DNA of 64,000 nucleotides. Origin: Eurosta solidaginis. Taxonomy: Eukaryota > Arthropoda > Insecta > Diptera > Tephritidae. Position 1 is the first letter of the stretch. The number at the start of each line of letters is the position of its first letter. The notes beneath the pieces were generated by a model. It had not been told where the DNA came from. It saw only the letters and a program-made list of their open reading frames with translations, and ran no database searches. The stretch is taken from positions 189,718,028-189,782,027 of the forward strand of contig NC_090324.1 in NCBI RefSeq assembly GCF_040869045.1, read 5' to 3'. Shown here piece after piece: positions 42,101 to 56,938 of the stretch. A program made the translations under genes and the position numbers.

Positions 42101-45100
42101 TCCACCTATAGAACTAAGGCCCACTCCCTTTTAAAATACCCATTAACACCTTTCATTTGATACCCATATCGTATAAACAAATTCTAGAGTCACCCCTGGT
42201 CCACCTTTATGTCGATATCTCGAAAAGGCGTCCACCTATAGAACTAAGGCCCACGCCCTTTTAAAATACTCATTAACACCTTTCATTTGATACCCATATC
42301 GTATAAACAAATTCTAGAGTCACCCCTGGTCCACCTTTATGTCGATATCTCGAAAAGGCGTCCACCTATAGAACTAAGGCCCACGCCCTTTTAAAATACT
42401 CATTAACACCTTTCATTTGATACCCATATCGTACAAACAAATTCTAGAGTCACCCCTGGTCCACCTTTATGGCGATATCTCGAAAAGGCGTCCACCTATA
42501 GAGCTAAGGCCCACTCCCCTTTTAAAATACTCATTAACACCTTTCATTTGATACCCATATCGTACAAACAAATTCTAGAGTCACCCCTGGTCCACCTTTA
42601 TGGCGATATCTCGAAAAGGCGTCCACCTATAGAACTAAGGCCCACACCCTTTTAAAATACTCATTAATACCTTTCATTTGATACCCATAACGTACACAAA
42701 AATTCTAGAGTCACCCCTGGTCCACCTTTATGGCGATATCTCGAAAAGGCATCCACCTATAGAACTAAGGCCCACTCCCCTTTTAAAATACTCATTAACA
42801 CCTTTCATTTGATACCCATATCGTATAAACAAATTCTAGAGTCACCCCTGGTCCACCTTTATGTCGATATCTCGAAAAGGCGTCCACCTATAGAACTAAG
42901 GCCCACGCCCTTTTAAAATACTCATTAACACCTTTCATTTGATACCCATATCGTACAAACAAATTCTAGAGTCACCCCTGGTCCACCTTTATGGCGATAT
43001 CTCGAAAAGGCGTCCACCTATAGAACTAAGGCCCACACCCTTTTCAAATACTCATTAGCACCTTTCATTTGATACCCATATTGTACAAACGCATTCTAGA
43101 GTCACCCCTGGTCCACGTTTATGGCGATATCCCGAAAAGGCGTCCACCCATAGAACAAAGGCCCACTCCCTTTTAAAACACTTATTACACTTTTCGTTTG
43201 ACACCCATATTGTACAAACGCATTCCAGAGTCAACCCAGGTCCACTTTTATAACGATATTCCGAAATGCGTCCACCTATAGAACTTAGGCCCTCTCCCTT
43301 TTCAAATACTCATTAACACCTTTCATTTGATACCCATATAGTACAAACAAATTCTAGAGTCACCCCTGGTCCACGTTTATGGCGATATCTCGAAAAGGCG
43401 TCCACATATAAAACTAAGACCCACGCCCTCTTAAAATACACATTAACACCTTTCATTTGATACTCATATCCTACAAACAAATTCTAGAGTCACCCCTGGT
43501 CCATCTTTATGGCGATATCTCGAAAAGGCGTACATCTGTAGAACTTAGGCCCACGCTCTTTTAAAATACTCATTAATACCTTTTATTGGATACCCATATC
43601 GTACAAAATAAATTCTAGAGTCACCCCTGGTCCACCTTTATGGCGATATCCCGAAAAGACGTCCACCTATAGAACTAAGGCCCACTCCCTTTTAAGATAC
43701 TCATTAACACCTTTCATTTGATACCCATATCGTACAAACAAATTCTAGAGTCACCCCTGGTTCACGTTTATGGCGATATCTCGAAAAGGCGTCCACATAT
43801 AGAACTAAGACCCACGCCCTCTTAAAATACACATTAACACCTTTCATTTGATACTCATATCCTACAAACAAATTCTAGAGTCACCCCTGGTCCATCTTTA
43901 TGGCGATATCTCGAAAAGGCGTACATCTATAGAACTTAGGCCCACGCTCTTTTAAAATACTCATTAATACCTTTTATTTGATACCCATATCGTACAAACA
44001 AATTCTAGTGTCACCGCTGGTCCACCTTTATGGCGATATCTCGAAGAGGCATCCACCTATAGAACTAAGGCCCACGCCCTTTTAAAATACTCATTAGCAA
44101 CTTTCATTTGATACCCATATTGTACAAACGCATTCTAGAGTCACCCCTGGTCTACTTTTATGGAGATATCTCGAAAAGGCGTCCACCTATAGAACTAAGA
44201 CCCACGCCCTTTTAAAATACTCAGTAAAACCTTTCATTTGATACCCATATCGTACAAACAAATTCTAGTGTCACCCCTGGTCCACCTTTATGGCGATATC
44301 TCGAAAAGGCGTCCACCTATAGAACTAAGGTCCACGCCCTTTTAAAATACTCATTAGCAACTTTCATTTGATACCCATATTGTACAAACGCATTCTAGAG
44401 TCACCCCTGGTCCACGTTTATGGCGATATCCCGAAAAGGCGTCCACCCATAGAACAAAGGCCCACTCCCTTTTAAAACACTTATTATACTTTTCGTTTGA
44501 CACCCATATTGTACAAACGCATTCTAGAGTCAACCCAGGTCCACTTTTATAACGATATTCCGAAATGCGTCCACCTATAGAACTTAGGCCCACTCCCTTT
44601 TAAAATACTCATTAACACCTTTCATTTGATACCCATATAGTACAAACAAATTCTAGAGTCACCCCTGGTCCACGTTTATGGCGATATCTCGAAAAGGCGT
44701 CCACATATAGAACTAAGGCCCACGCCCTCTTAAAATATACATTAACACCTTTCATTTGATACTCATATCCTACAAACAAATTCTAGAGTCACCCCTGGTC
44801 CATCTTTATGGAGATATCTCGAAAAGGCGTACGTCTATAGAACTTAGGCCCACGCTCTTTTAAAATACTCATTAATACCTTTTATTTGATACCCATATCG
44901 TACAAAATAAATTCTAGTGTCACCCCTGGTCCACCTTTATGGCAATATCTCGAAAAGACGTCCACCTATAGAACTTAGACCCACTCCCTCTTAAAATTAT
45001 CATTGACACATTTAATTTGATACCCATATCGTACAAACAAATTCTAGAGTCACCCCTGGTCCACCTTCATGTCGATATCTCGAAAAGGCGTCCACCTATA

Positions 45101-46022
45101 GAACTAAGGCCCACGCCTTTTTAAAATACTCATTAACACCTTTCATTTGATACCCATATCGTACAAAAAAATTCTAGAGTCACCCCTGGTCCACCTTTAT
45201 GGCGATATCTCGAAAAGGCATCCACCTATAGAACTAAGGCCCACTCCCCTTTTAAAATACTCATTAACACCTTTCATTTGATACCCATATCGTATAAACA
45301 AATTCTAGAGTCACCCCTGGTCCACCTTTATGTCGATATCTCGAAAAGGCGTCCACCTATAGAACTAAGGCCCACGCCCTTTTAAGATACTCATTAACAC
45401 CTTTCATTTGATACCCATATCGTACAAACAAATTCTAGAGTCACCCCTGGTCCACCTTTATGGCGATATCTCGAAAAGGCGTCCACCTATAGAACTAAGG
45501 CCCACAACCTTTTAAAATACTCATTAATACCTTTCATTTGATACCCATAACGTACACAAAAATTATAGAGTCACCCCTGGCCCACCTTTATGGCGATATC
45601 TCGAAAGGGCATCCACCTATAGAACTAAGACCCACGCCCTTTTAAAATACTCATTAACACATTTCATTTCATACCCATATCGTACAAACAAATTCTAGTG
45701 TCACCCCTGGTCCACCTTTATGGCGATATCTCGAAAAGGCGTCCACCTATAGAACTAAGGCCCAAACCCTTTTAAAATACTCATTAGCACCTTTCATTTG
45801 ATACCCATATTGTACAAACGCATTCTAGAGTCACCCCTGGTCCACGTTTATGGCGATATCCCGAAAAGGCGTCCACCGATAGAACAAAGGCCCACTCCCT
45901 TTTAAAACACTTATTACACTTTTCGTTTGACACCCATATTGTACAAACGCATTCTAGAGTCAACCCAGGTCCACTTTTATAACGATATTCCGAAATGCGT
46001 CCACCTATAGAACTTAGGCCCA

Positions 46023-49000
46023 CTCCCTTTTCAAATACTCATTAATACCTTTCATTTGATACCCATATAGTACAAACAAATTCTAGAGTCACCCCTGGTC
46101 CACGTTTATGACGATATCTCGAAAAGGCGTCCACATATAGAACTAAGACCCACGCCCTCTTAAAATACACATTAACACCTTTCATTTGATACTCATATCC
46201 TACAAACAAATTCTAGAGTCACCCCTGGTCCATCTTTATGGCGATATCTCGAAAAGGCGTACATCTATAGAACTTAGGCCCACGCTCTTTTAAAATACTC
46301 ATTAATAACTTTTATTGGATACCCATATCGTACAAAATAAATTCTAGAGTCACCCCTGGTCCACCTTTATGGCGATATCCCGAAAAGACGTCCACCTATA
46401 GAACTAAGGCCCACTCCCTTTTAAGATACTCATTAACACCTTTCATTTGATACCCATATCGTACAAACAAATTCTAGAGTCACCCCTGGTCCACGTTTAT
46501 GGCGATATCTCGAAAAGGCGTCCACATATAGAACTAAGACCCACGCCCTCTTAAAATACACATTAACACCTTTCATTTGATACTCATATCCTACAAACAA
46601 ATTCTAGAGTCACCCCTGGTCCATCTTTATGGCGATATCTCGAAAAGGCGTACATCTATAGAACTTAGGCCCACGCTCTTTTAAAATACTCATTAATACC
46701 TTTTATTTGATACCCATATCGTACAAACAAATTCTAGTGTCGCCGCTGGTCCACCTTTATGGCGATATCTCGAAAAGGCGTCCACCTATAGAACTAAGGC
46801 CCACGCCCTTTTAAAATACTCATTAGCAACTTTCATTTGATACCCATATTGTACAAACGCATTCTAGAGTCACCCCTGGTCTACTTTTATGGAGATATTT
46901 CGAAAAGGCGTCCACCTATAGAACTAAGACCCACGCCCTTTTAAAATACTCAGTAACACCTTTCATTTGATACCCATATCGTACAAACAAATTCTAGTGT
47001 CACCCCTGGTCCACCTTTATGGCGATATCTCGAAAAGGCGTCCACCTATAGAACTAAGGCCCACGCCCTTTTAAAATACTCATTAGCAACTTTCATTTGA
47101 TACCCATATTGTACAAACGCATTCTAGAGTCACCCCTAGTCCACGTTTATGGCGATATCCCGAAAAGGCGTCCACCCATAGAACAATGGCCCACTCCCTT
47201 TTAAAACACTTATTACACTTTTCGTTTGACACCCATATTGTACAAACGCATTCTAGAGTCAACCCAGGTCCACTTTTATAACGATATTCCGAAATGCGTC
47301 CACCTATAGAACTTAGGCCCACTCCCTTTTAAAATACTCATTAACACCTTTCATTTGATACCCATATAGTACAAACAAATTCTAGAGTCACCCCTGGTCC
47401 ACGTTTATGGCGATATCTCGAAAAGGCGTCCACATATAGAACTAAGGCCCACGCCCTCTTAAAATACACATTAACACCTTTCATTTGATACTCATATCCT
47501 ACAAACAAATTCTAGAGTCACCCCTGGTCCATCTTTATGGAGATATCTCGAAAAGGCGTACGTCTATAGAACTTAGGCCCACGCTCTTTTAAAATACTCA
47601 TTAATACCTTTTATTTGATACCCATATCGTACAAAATAAATTCTAGAGTCACCCCTGGTCCACCTTTATGACGATATCTCGAAAAGACGTCCACCTATAG
47701 AACTTAGACCCACTCCCTCTTAAAATTATCATTGACACATTTAATTTGATACCCATATCGTACAAACAAATTCTAGAGTCACCCCTGGTCCACCTTCATG
47801 TCGATATCTCGAAAAGGCGTCCACCTATAGAACTAAGGCCCACACCCTTTTAAAATACTCATTAATACCTTTCATTTGATACCCATAACGTACACAAAAA
47901 TTCTAGAGTCACCCCTGGCCCACCTTTATGGCGATATCTCGAAAGGGCATCCACCTATAGAACTAAGGCCCACTCCCTTTTAAAATACCCATTAACACCT
48001 TTCATTTGATACCCATATCGTACAAACAAATTCTAGAGTCACCCCTGGTCTACTTTTATGGAGATATCTCGAAAAGGCGTCCACCTATAGAAATAAGACC
48101 CACGCCCTTTTAAAATACTCATTAACACATTTCATTTGATACCCATATCGTACAAACAAATTCTAGTGTCACCCCTGGTCCACCTTTATGGCGATATCTC
48201 GAAAAGGCGTCCACCTATAGAACTAAGGCCCACACCCTTTTAAAATACTCATTAGCACCTTTCATTTGATACCCATATTGTACAAACGCATTCTAGAGTC
48301 ACCCCTGGTCCACGTTTATGGCGATATCCCGAAAAGGCGTCCACCCATAGAACAAAGGCCCACTCCCTTTTAAAACACTTATTACACTTTTCGTTTGACA
48401 CCCATATTGTACAAACGCATTCTAGAGTCAACCCAGGTCCACTTTTATAACGATATTCCGAAATGCGTCCACCTATAGAACTTAGGCCCACTCCCTTTTA
48501 AAATACTCATTAACACCTTTCATTTGATACCCATATAGTACAAACAAATTCTAGAGTCACCCCTGGTCCACGTTTATGGCGATATCTCGAAAAGGCTTCC
48601 ACATATAGAACTAAGGCCCACGCCCTCTTAAAATACACATTAACACCTTTCATTTGATACTCATATCCTACAAACAAATTCTAGAGTCACCCCTGGTCCA
48701 TCTTTATGGAGATATCTCGAAAAGGCGTACGTCTATAGAACTTAGGCCCACGCTCTTTTAAAATACTCATTAATACCTTTTATTTGATACCCATATCGTA
48801 CAAAATAAATTCTAGAGTCACCCCTGGTCCACCTTTATGGCGATATCTCGAAAAGACGTCCACCTATAGAACTTAGACCCACTCCCTCTTAAAATTATCA
48901 TTGACACATTTAATTTGATACCCATATCGTACAAACAAATTCTAGAGTCACCCCTGGTCCACCTTCATGTCGATATCTCGAAAAGGCGTCCACCTATAGA

Positions 49001-51480
49001 ACTAAGGCACACGCCTTTTTAAAATACTCATTAACACCTTTCATTTGATACCCATATCGTACAAAAAAATTCTAGAGTCACCCCTGGTCCACCTTTATGG
49101 CGATATCTCGAAAAGGCATCCACCTATAGAACTAAGGCCCACTCCCCTTTTAAAATACTCATTAACACCTTTCATTTGATACCCATATCGTATAAACAAA
49201 TTCTAGAGTCACCCCTGGTCCACCTTTATGTCGATATGTCGAAAAGGCGTCCACCTATAGAACTAAGGCCCACGCCATTTTAAGATACTCATTAACACCT
49301 TTCATTTGATACCCATATCGTACAAACAAATTCTAGAGTCACCCCTGGTCCACCTTTATGGCGATATCTCGAAAAGGCGTCCACCTATAGAACTAAGGCC
49401 CACACCCTTTTAAAATACTCATTAATACCTTTCATTTGATACCCATAACGTACACAAAAATTCTAGAGTCACCCCTGGCCCACCTTTATGGCGATATCTC
49501 GAAAGGGCATCCACCTATAGAACTAAGGCCCACTCCCTTTTAAAATACCCATTAACACCTTTCATTTGATACCCATATCGTACAAACAAATTCTAGAGTC
49601 ACCCCTGGTCTACTTTTATGGAGATATCTCGAAAAGGCGTCCACCTATAGAACTAAGACCCACGCCCTTTTAAAATACTCATTAACACATTTCATTTCAT
49701 ACCCATATCGTACAAACAAATTCTAGTGTCACCCCTGGTCCACCTTTATGGCGATATCCCGAAAAGGCGTCCACCCATAGAACAAAGGCCCACTCCCTTT
49801 TAAAACACTTATTACACTTTTCGTTTGACACCCATATTGTACAAACGCATTCTAGAGTCAACCCAGGTCCACTTTTATAACGATATTCCGAAATGCGTCC
49901 ACCTATAGAACTTAGGCCCACTCCCTTTTAAAATACTCATTAACACCTTTCATTTGATACCCATATAGTACAAACAAATTCTAGAGTCACCCCTGGTCCA
50001 CGTTTATGGCGATATCTCGAAAAGGCGTCCACATATAGAACTAAGGCCCACGCCCTCTTAAAATACACATTAACACCTTTCATTTGATACTCATATCCTA
50101 CAAACAAATTCTAGAGTCACCCCTGGTCCATCTTTATGGAGATATCTCGAAAAGGCGTACGTCTATAGAACTTAGGCCCACGCTCTTTTAAAATACTCAT
50201 TAATACCTTTTATTTGATACCCATATCGTACAAAATAAATTCTAGAGTCACCCCTGGTCCACCTTTATGGCGATATCTCGAAAAGACGTCCACCTATAGA
50301 ACTTAGACCCACTCCCTCTTAAAATTATCATTGACACATTTAATTTGATACCCATATCGTACAAACAAATTCTCGAGTCACCCCTGGTCCACCTTCATGT
50401 CGATATCTCGAAAAGGCGTCCACCTATAGAACTAAGGCCCACGCCTTTTTAAAATACTCATTAACACCTTTCATTTGATACCCATATCGTACAAAAAAAT
50501 TCTAGAGTCACCCCTGGTCCACCTTTATGGCGATATCTCGAAAAGGCATCCACCTATAGAACTAAGGCCCACTCCCCTTTTAAAATACTCATTAACACCT
50601 TTCATTTGATACCCATATCGTATAAACAAATTCTAGAGTCACCCCTGGTCCACCTTTATGTCGATATCTCGAAAAGGCGTCCACCTATAGAACTAAGGCC
50701 CACGCCCTTTTAAGATACTCATTAACACCTTTCATTTGATACCCATATCGTACAAACAAATTCTAGAGTCACCCCTGGTCCACCTTTATGGCGATATCTC
50801 GAAAAGGCGTCCACCTATAGAACTAAGGCCCACACCCTTTTAAAATACTCATTAATACCTTTCATTTGATACCCATAACGTACACAAAAAATCTAGAGTC
50901 ACCCCTGGCCCACCTTTATGGCGATATCTCGAAAGGGCATCCACCTATAGAACTAAGGCCCACTCCCTTTTAAAATACCCATTAACACCCTTCATTTGAT
51001 ACCCATATCGTACAAACAAATTCTAGAGTCACCCCTGGTCTACTTTTATGGAGATATCTCGAAAAGGCGTCCACCTATAGAACTAAGACCCACGCCCTTT
51101 TAAAATACTCATTAACACATTTCATTTCATACCCATATCGTACAAACAAATTCTAGTGTCACCCCTGGTCCACCTTTATGGCGATATCTCGAAAAGGCGT
51201 CCACCTATAGAACTAAGGCCCACACCCTTTTAAAATACTCATTAGCACCTTTCATTTGATACCCATATTGTACAAACGCATTCTAGAGTCACCCCTGGTC
51301 CACGTTTATGGCGATATCCCGAAAAGGCGTCCACCGATAGAACAAAGGCCCACTCCCTTTTAAAACACTTATTACACTTTTCGTTTGACACCCATATTGT
51401 ACAAACGCATTCTAGAGTCAACCCAGGTCCACTTTTATAACGATATTCCGAAATGCGTCCACCTATAGAACTTAGGCCCA
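46023..51480. repeat. Higher-order repeat unit of 5,458 bp, copy 1
   Basis: A distinctive variant monomer pair (with GTTTGACACCCATATTGTAC and AACCCAGGTCCAC) ends at 46023, 47322 and 48491. The same series recurs at 51481, 52780 and 53949, each exactly 5,458 bp later, i.e. 42 monomers. Private variants agree too: GTCCACCGATAGAAC occurs near 45871 and again near 51329. Confidence 0.75.
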
Positions 51481-54400
51481 CTCCCTTTTCAAATACTCAT
51501 TAACACCTTTCATTTGATACCCATATAGTACAAACAAATTCTAGAGTCACCCCTGGTCCACGTTTATGGCGATATCTCGAAAAGGCGTCCACATATAGAA
51601 CTAAGACCCACGCCCTCTTAAAATACACATTAACACCTTTCATTTGATACTCATATCCTACAAACAAATTCTAGAGTCACCCCTGGTCCATCTTTATGGC
51701 GATATCTCGAAAAGGCGTACATCTATAGAACTTAGGCCCACGCTCTTTTAAAATACTCATTAATACCTTTTATTGGATACCCATATCGTACAAAATAAAT
51801 TCTAGAGTCACCCCTGGTCCACCTTTATGGCGATATCCCGAAAAGACGTCCACCTATAGAACTAAGGCCCACTCCCTTTTAAGATACTCATTAACACCTT
51901 TCATTTGATACCCATATCGTACAAACAAATTCTAGAGTCACCCCTGGTCCACGTTTATGGCGATATCTCGAAAAGGCGTCCACATATAGAACTAAGACCC
52001 ACGCCCTCTTAAAATACACATTAACACCTTTCATTTGATACTCATATCCTACAAACAAATTCTAGAGTCACCCCTGGTCCATCTTTATGGCGATATCTCG
52101 AAAAGGCGTACATCTATAGAACTTAGGCCCACGCTCTTTTAAAATATTCATTAATACCTTTTATTTGATACCCATATCGTACAAACAAATTCTAGTGTCA
52201 CCGCTGGTCCACCTTTATGGCGATATCTCGAAAAGGCGTCCACCTATAGAACTAAGGCCCACGCCCTTTTAAAATACTCATTAGCAACTTTCATTTGATA
52301 CCCATATTGTACAAACGCATTCTAGAGTCACCCCTGGTCTACTTTTATGGAGATATCTCGAAAAGGCGTCCACCTATAGAACTAAGACCCACGCCCTTTT
52401 AAAATACTCAGTAACACCTTTCATTTGATACCCATATCGTACAAACAAATTCTAGTGTCACCCCTGGTCCACCTTTATGGCGATATCTCGAAAAGGAGTC
52501 CACCTATAGAACTAAGGCCCACGCCCTTTTAAAATACTCATTAGCAACTTTCATTTGATACCCATATTTTACAAACGCATTCTAGAGTCACCCCTGGTCC
52601 ACGTTTATGGCGATATCCCGAAAAGGCGTCCACCCATAGAACAAAGGCCCACTCCCTTTTAAAACACTTATTACACTTTTCGTTTGACACCCATATTGTA
52701 CAAACGCATTCTAGAGTCAACCCAGGTCCACTTTTATAACGATATTCCGAAATGCGTCCACCTATAGAACTTAGGCCCACTCCCTTTTAAAATACTCATT
52801 AACACCTTTCATTTGATACCCATATAGTACAAACAAATTCTAGAGTCACCCCTGGTCCACGTTTATGGCGATATCTCGAAAAGGCGTCCACATATAGAAC
52901 TAAGGCCCACGCCCTCTTAAAATACACATTAACACCTTTCATTTGATACTCATATCCTACAAACAAATTCTAGAGTCACCCCTGGTCAATCTTTATGGAG
53001 ATATCTCGAAAAGGCGTACGTCTATAGAACTTAGGCCCACGCTCTTTTAAAATACTCATTAATACCTTTTATTTGATACCCATATCGTACAAAATAAATT
53101 CTAGAGTCACCCCTGGTCCACCTTTATGACGATATCTCGAAAAGACGTCCACCTATAGAACTTAGACCCACTCCCTCTTAAAATTATCATTGACACATTT
53201 AATTTGATACCCATATCGTACAAACAAATTCTAGAGTCACCCCTGGTCCACCTTCATGTCGATATCTCGAAAAGGCGTCCACCTATAGAACTAAGGCCCA
53301 CACCCTTTTAAAATACTCATTAATACCTTTCATTTGATACCCATAACGTACACAAAAATTCTAGAGTCACCCCTGGCCCACCTTTATGGCGATATCTCGA
53401 AAGGGCATCCACCTATAGAACTAAGGCCCACTCCCTTTTAAAATACCCATTAACACCTTTCATTTGATACCCATATCGTACAAACAAATTCTAGAGTCAC
53501 CCCTGGTCTACTTTTATGGAGATATCTCGAAAAGGCGTCCACCTATAGAACTAAGACCCACGCCCTTTTAAAATACTCATTAACACATTTCATTTGATAC
53601 CCATATCGTACAAACAAATTCTAGTGTCACCCCTGGTCCACCTTTATGGCGATATCTCGAAAAGGCGTCCACCTATAGAACTAAGGCCCACACCCTTTTA
53701 AAATACTCATTAGCACCTTTCATTTGATACCCATATTGTACAAACGCATTCTAGAGTCACCCCTGGTCCACGTTTATGGCGATATCCCGAAAAGGCGTCC
53801 ACCCATAGAACAAAGGCCCACTCCCTTTTAAAACATTTATTACACTTTTCGTTTGACACCCATATTGTACAAACGCATTCTAGAGTCAACCCAGGCCCAC
53901 TTTTATAACGATATTCCGAAATGCGTCCACCTATAGAACTTAGGCCCACTCCCTTTTCAAATACTCATTAACACCTTTCATTTCATACCCATATAGTACA
54001 AACAAATTCTAGAGTCACCCCTGGTCCACGTTTATGGCGATATCTCGAAAAGGCGTCCACATATAGAACTAAGACCCACGCCCTCTTAAAATACACATTA
54101 ACACCTTTCATTTGATACTCATATCCTACAAACAAATTCTAGAGTCACCCCTGGTCCATCTTTATGGCGATATCTCGAAAAGGCGTACATCTATAGAACT
54201 TAGGCCCACGCTCTTTTAAAATACTCATTAATACCTTTTATTTGATACCCATATCGTACAAAATAAATTCTAGAGTCACCCCTGGTCCACCTTTATGGCG
54301 ATATCCCGAAAAGACGTCCACCTATAGAACTAAGGCCCACTCCCTTTTAAAATACTCATTAGCACCTTTCATTTGATACCCATATCGTACAAACAAATTC

Positions 54401-56938
54401 TAGAGTCACCCCTGGTCCACGTTTATGGCGATATCTCGAAAAGGCGTCCACATATAGAACTAAGACCCACGCCCTCTTAAAATACACATTAACACCTTTC
54501 ATTTAATACTCATATCCTACAAACAAATTCTAGAGTCACCCCTGGTCCATCTTTATGGCGATATCTCGAAAAGGCGTACATCTATAGAACTTAGGCCCAC
54601 GCTCTTTTAAAATACTCATTAATACCTTTTATTTGATACCCATATCGTACAAAATAAATTCTAGAGTCACCCCTGGTCCACCTTTATGGCGATATCCCGA
54701 AAAGACGTCCACCTATAGAACTAAGGCCCACTCCCTTTTAAAATACTCATTAACACCTTTCATTTGATACCCATATCGTACAAACAAATTCTAGTGTCAC
54801 CCCTGGTCCACCTTTATGGCGATATCTCGAAAAGGCGTCCACCTATAGAACTAAGGCCCACACCCTTTTAAAATACCCATTAGCACCTTTCATTTGATAC
54901 CCATATTGTACAAACGCATTCTAGAGTCACCCCTGGTCCACGTTTATGGCGATATCCCGAAAAGGCGTCCACCCATAGAACAAAGGCCCACTCCCTTTTA
55001 AAACACTTATTACACTTTTCGTTTGACACCCATATTGTACAAACGCATTCTAGACTCAACCCAGGTCCACTTTTTGACGATATTCCGAAATGCGTCCACC
55101 TATAGAACTTAAGCCCACTCCCTTTTAAAATACTCATTAACACCTTTCATTTGATACCCATATAGTACAAACAAATTCTAGAGTCACCCCTGGTCCACGT
55201 TTATGGCGATATCTCGAAAAGGCGTCCACATATAGAACTAAGGCCCACGCCCTCTTAAAATACACATTAACACCATTCATTTGATACTCATATCCTAAAA
55301 ACAAATTCTAGAGTCACCCCTGGTCCATCTTTATGGAGATATCTCGAAAATGCGTACATCTATAGAACTTAGGCCCACGCTCTTTTAAAATACTCATTAA
55401 TACATTTTATTTGATACCCATATCGTACAAAATAAATTCTAGAGTCACCCCTGGTCCACCTTTATGGCGATATCTCGAAAAGACGTCCACCTATAGAACT
55501 TAGATCCACTCCCTTTTAAAATTATCATTAACAAATTTAATTTGATACCCATATCGTACAAACAAATTCTAGAGTCACCCCTGGTCCACCTTCATGTCGA
55601 TATCTCGAAAAGGCGTCCTCCTATAGAACTAAGGCCCACGCCTTTTTAAAATACTCATTAACACCTTTCATTTGATACCCATATCGTACAAAAAAATTCT
55701 AGAGTCACCCCTGGTCCACCTTTATGGCGATATCTCGAAAAGGCATCCACCTATAGAACTAAGGCCCACTCCCTTTTAAAATACCCATTAACACCTTTCA
55801 TTTGATACCCATATCGTATAAACAAATTCTAGAGTCACCCCTGGTCCACCTTTATGTCGATATCTCGAAAAGGCGTCCACCTATAGAACTAAGGCCCACG
55901 CCCTTTTAAAATACTCATTAACACCTTTCATTTGATACCCATATCGTACAAACAAATTCTAGAGTCACCCCTGGTCCACCTTTATGGCGATATCTCGAAA
56001 AGGCGTCCACCTATAGAACTAAGGCCCACACCCTTTTAAAATACTCATTAATACCTTTCATTTGATACCAATAACGTACACAAAAATTCTAGAGTCACCC
56101 CTGGCCCACCTTTATGGCGATATCTCGAAAGGGCTTCCACCTATAGAACTAAGGTCCACTCCCTTTTAAAATACTCATTAACACCTTTCATTTGATACCC
56201 ATATCGTACAAACAAATTCTAGAGTCACCCCTGGTCTAATTTTATGGAGATATCTCGAAAAGGCGTCCACCTAAAGAACTAAGACCCACGCCCTTTTAAA
56301 ATACTCATTAACACCTTTCATTTGATACCCATATCGTACAAACAAATTCTAGTGTCACCCCTGGTCCACCTTTATGGCGATATCTCGAAAAGGCGTCCAC
56401 CTATAGAACTAAGGCCCACACCCTTTTAAAATATTCATTAACACCTTTCATTTGATACCCATATCGTACAAACAAATTCTAGAGTCACCCCTGGCCTAAT
56501 TTTATGGAGATATCTCGAAAAGGCGTCCACCTATAGAACTAAGACCCACGCCCTTTTAAAATACTCATTAACACCTTTCATTTGATACCCATATCGTACA
56601 AACAAATTCTAGTGTCACCCCTGGTCCACCTTTATGGCGATATCTCGAAAAGGCGTCCACCTATAGAACTAGGGTCCACACCCTTTTAAAATACTCATTA
56701 GCACCTTTCATTTGATACCCATATTGTACAAACGCATTCTAGAGTCACCCCTGGTCCACGTTTACGGCGATATCCCGAAAAGGCGTCCACCCATAGAACA
56801 AAGGCCCAGTCCCTTTTAAAACACTTATTACACTTTTCGTTCGACACCCATATTGTACCAACGCATTCTAGAGTCAACCCAGGTCCACTTTTATAACGAT
56901 ATTCCGAAATGCGTCCACCTATAGAACTTAGGCCCACT
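51481..56938. repeat. Higher-order repeat unit, copy 2 (partly diverged at its end)
   Basis: Second copy of the unit starting at 46023. Marker pairs at 51481, 52780 and 53949 match copy 1 in spacing; the next marker, at 56937, falls within 2 bp of the predicted position. After about 54 kb the internal order of variants differs from copy 1, so the copy is not complete. Confidence 0.6.
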
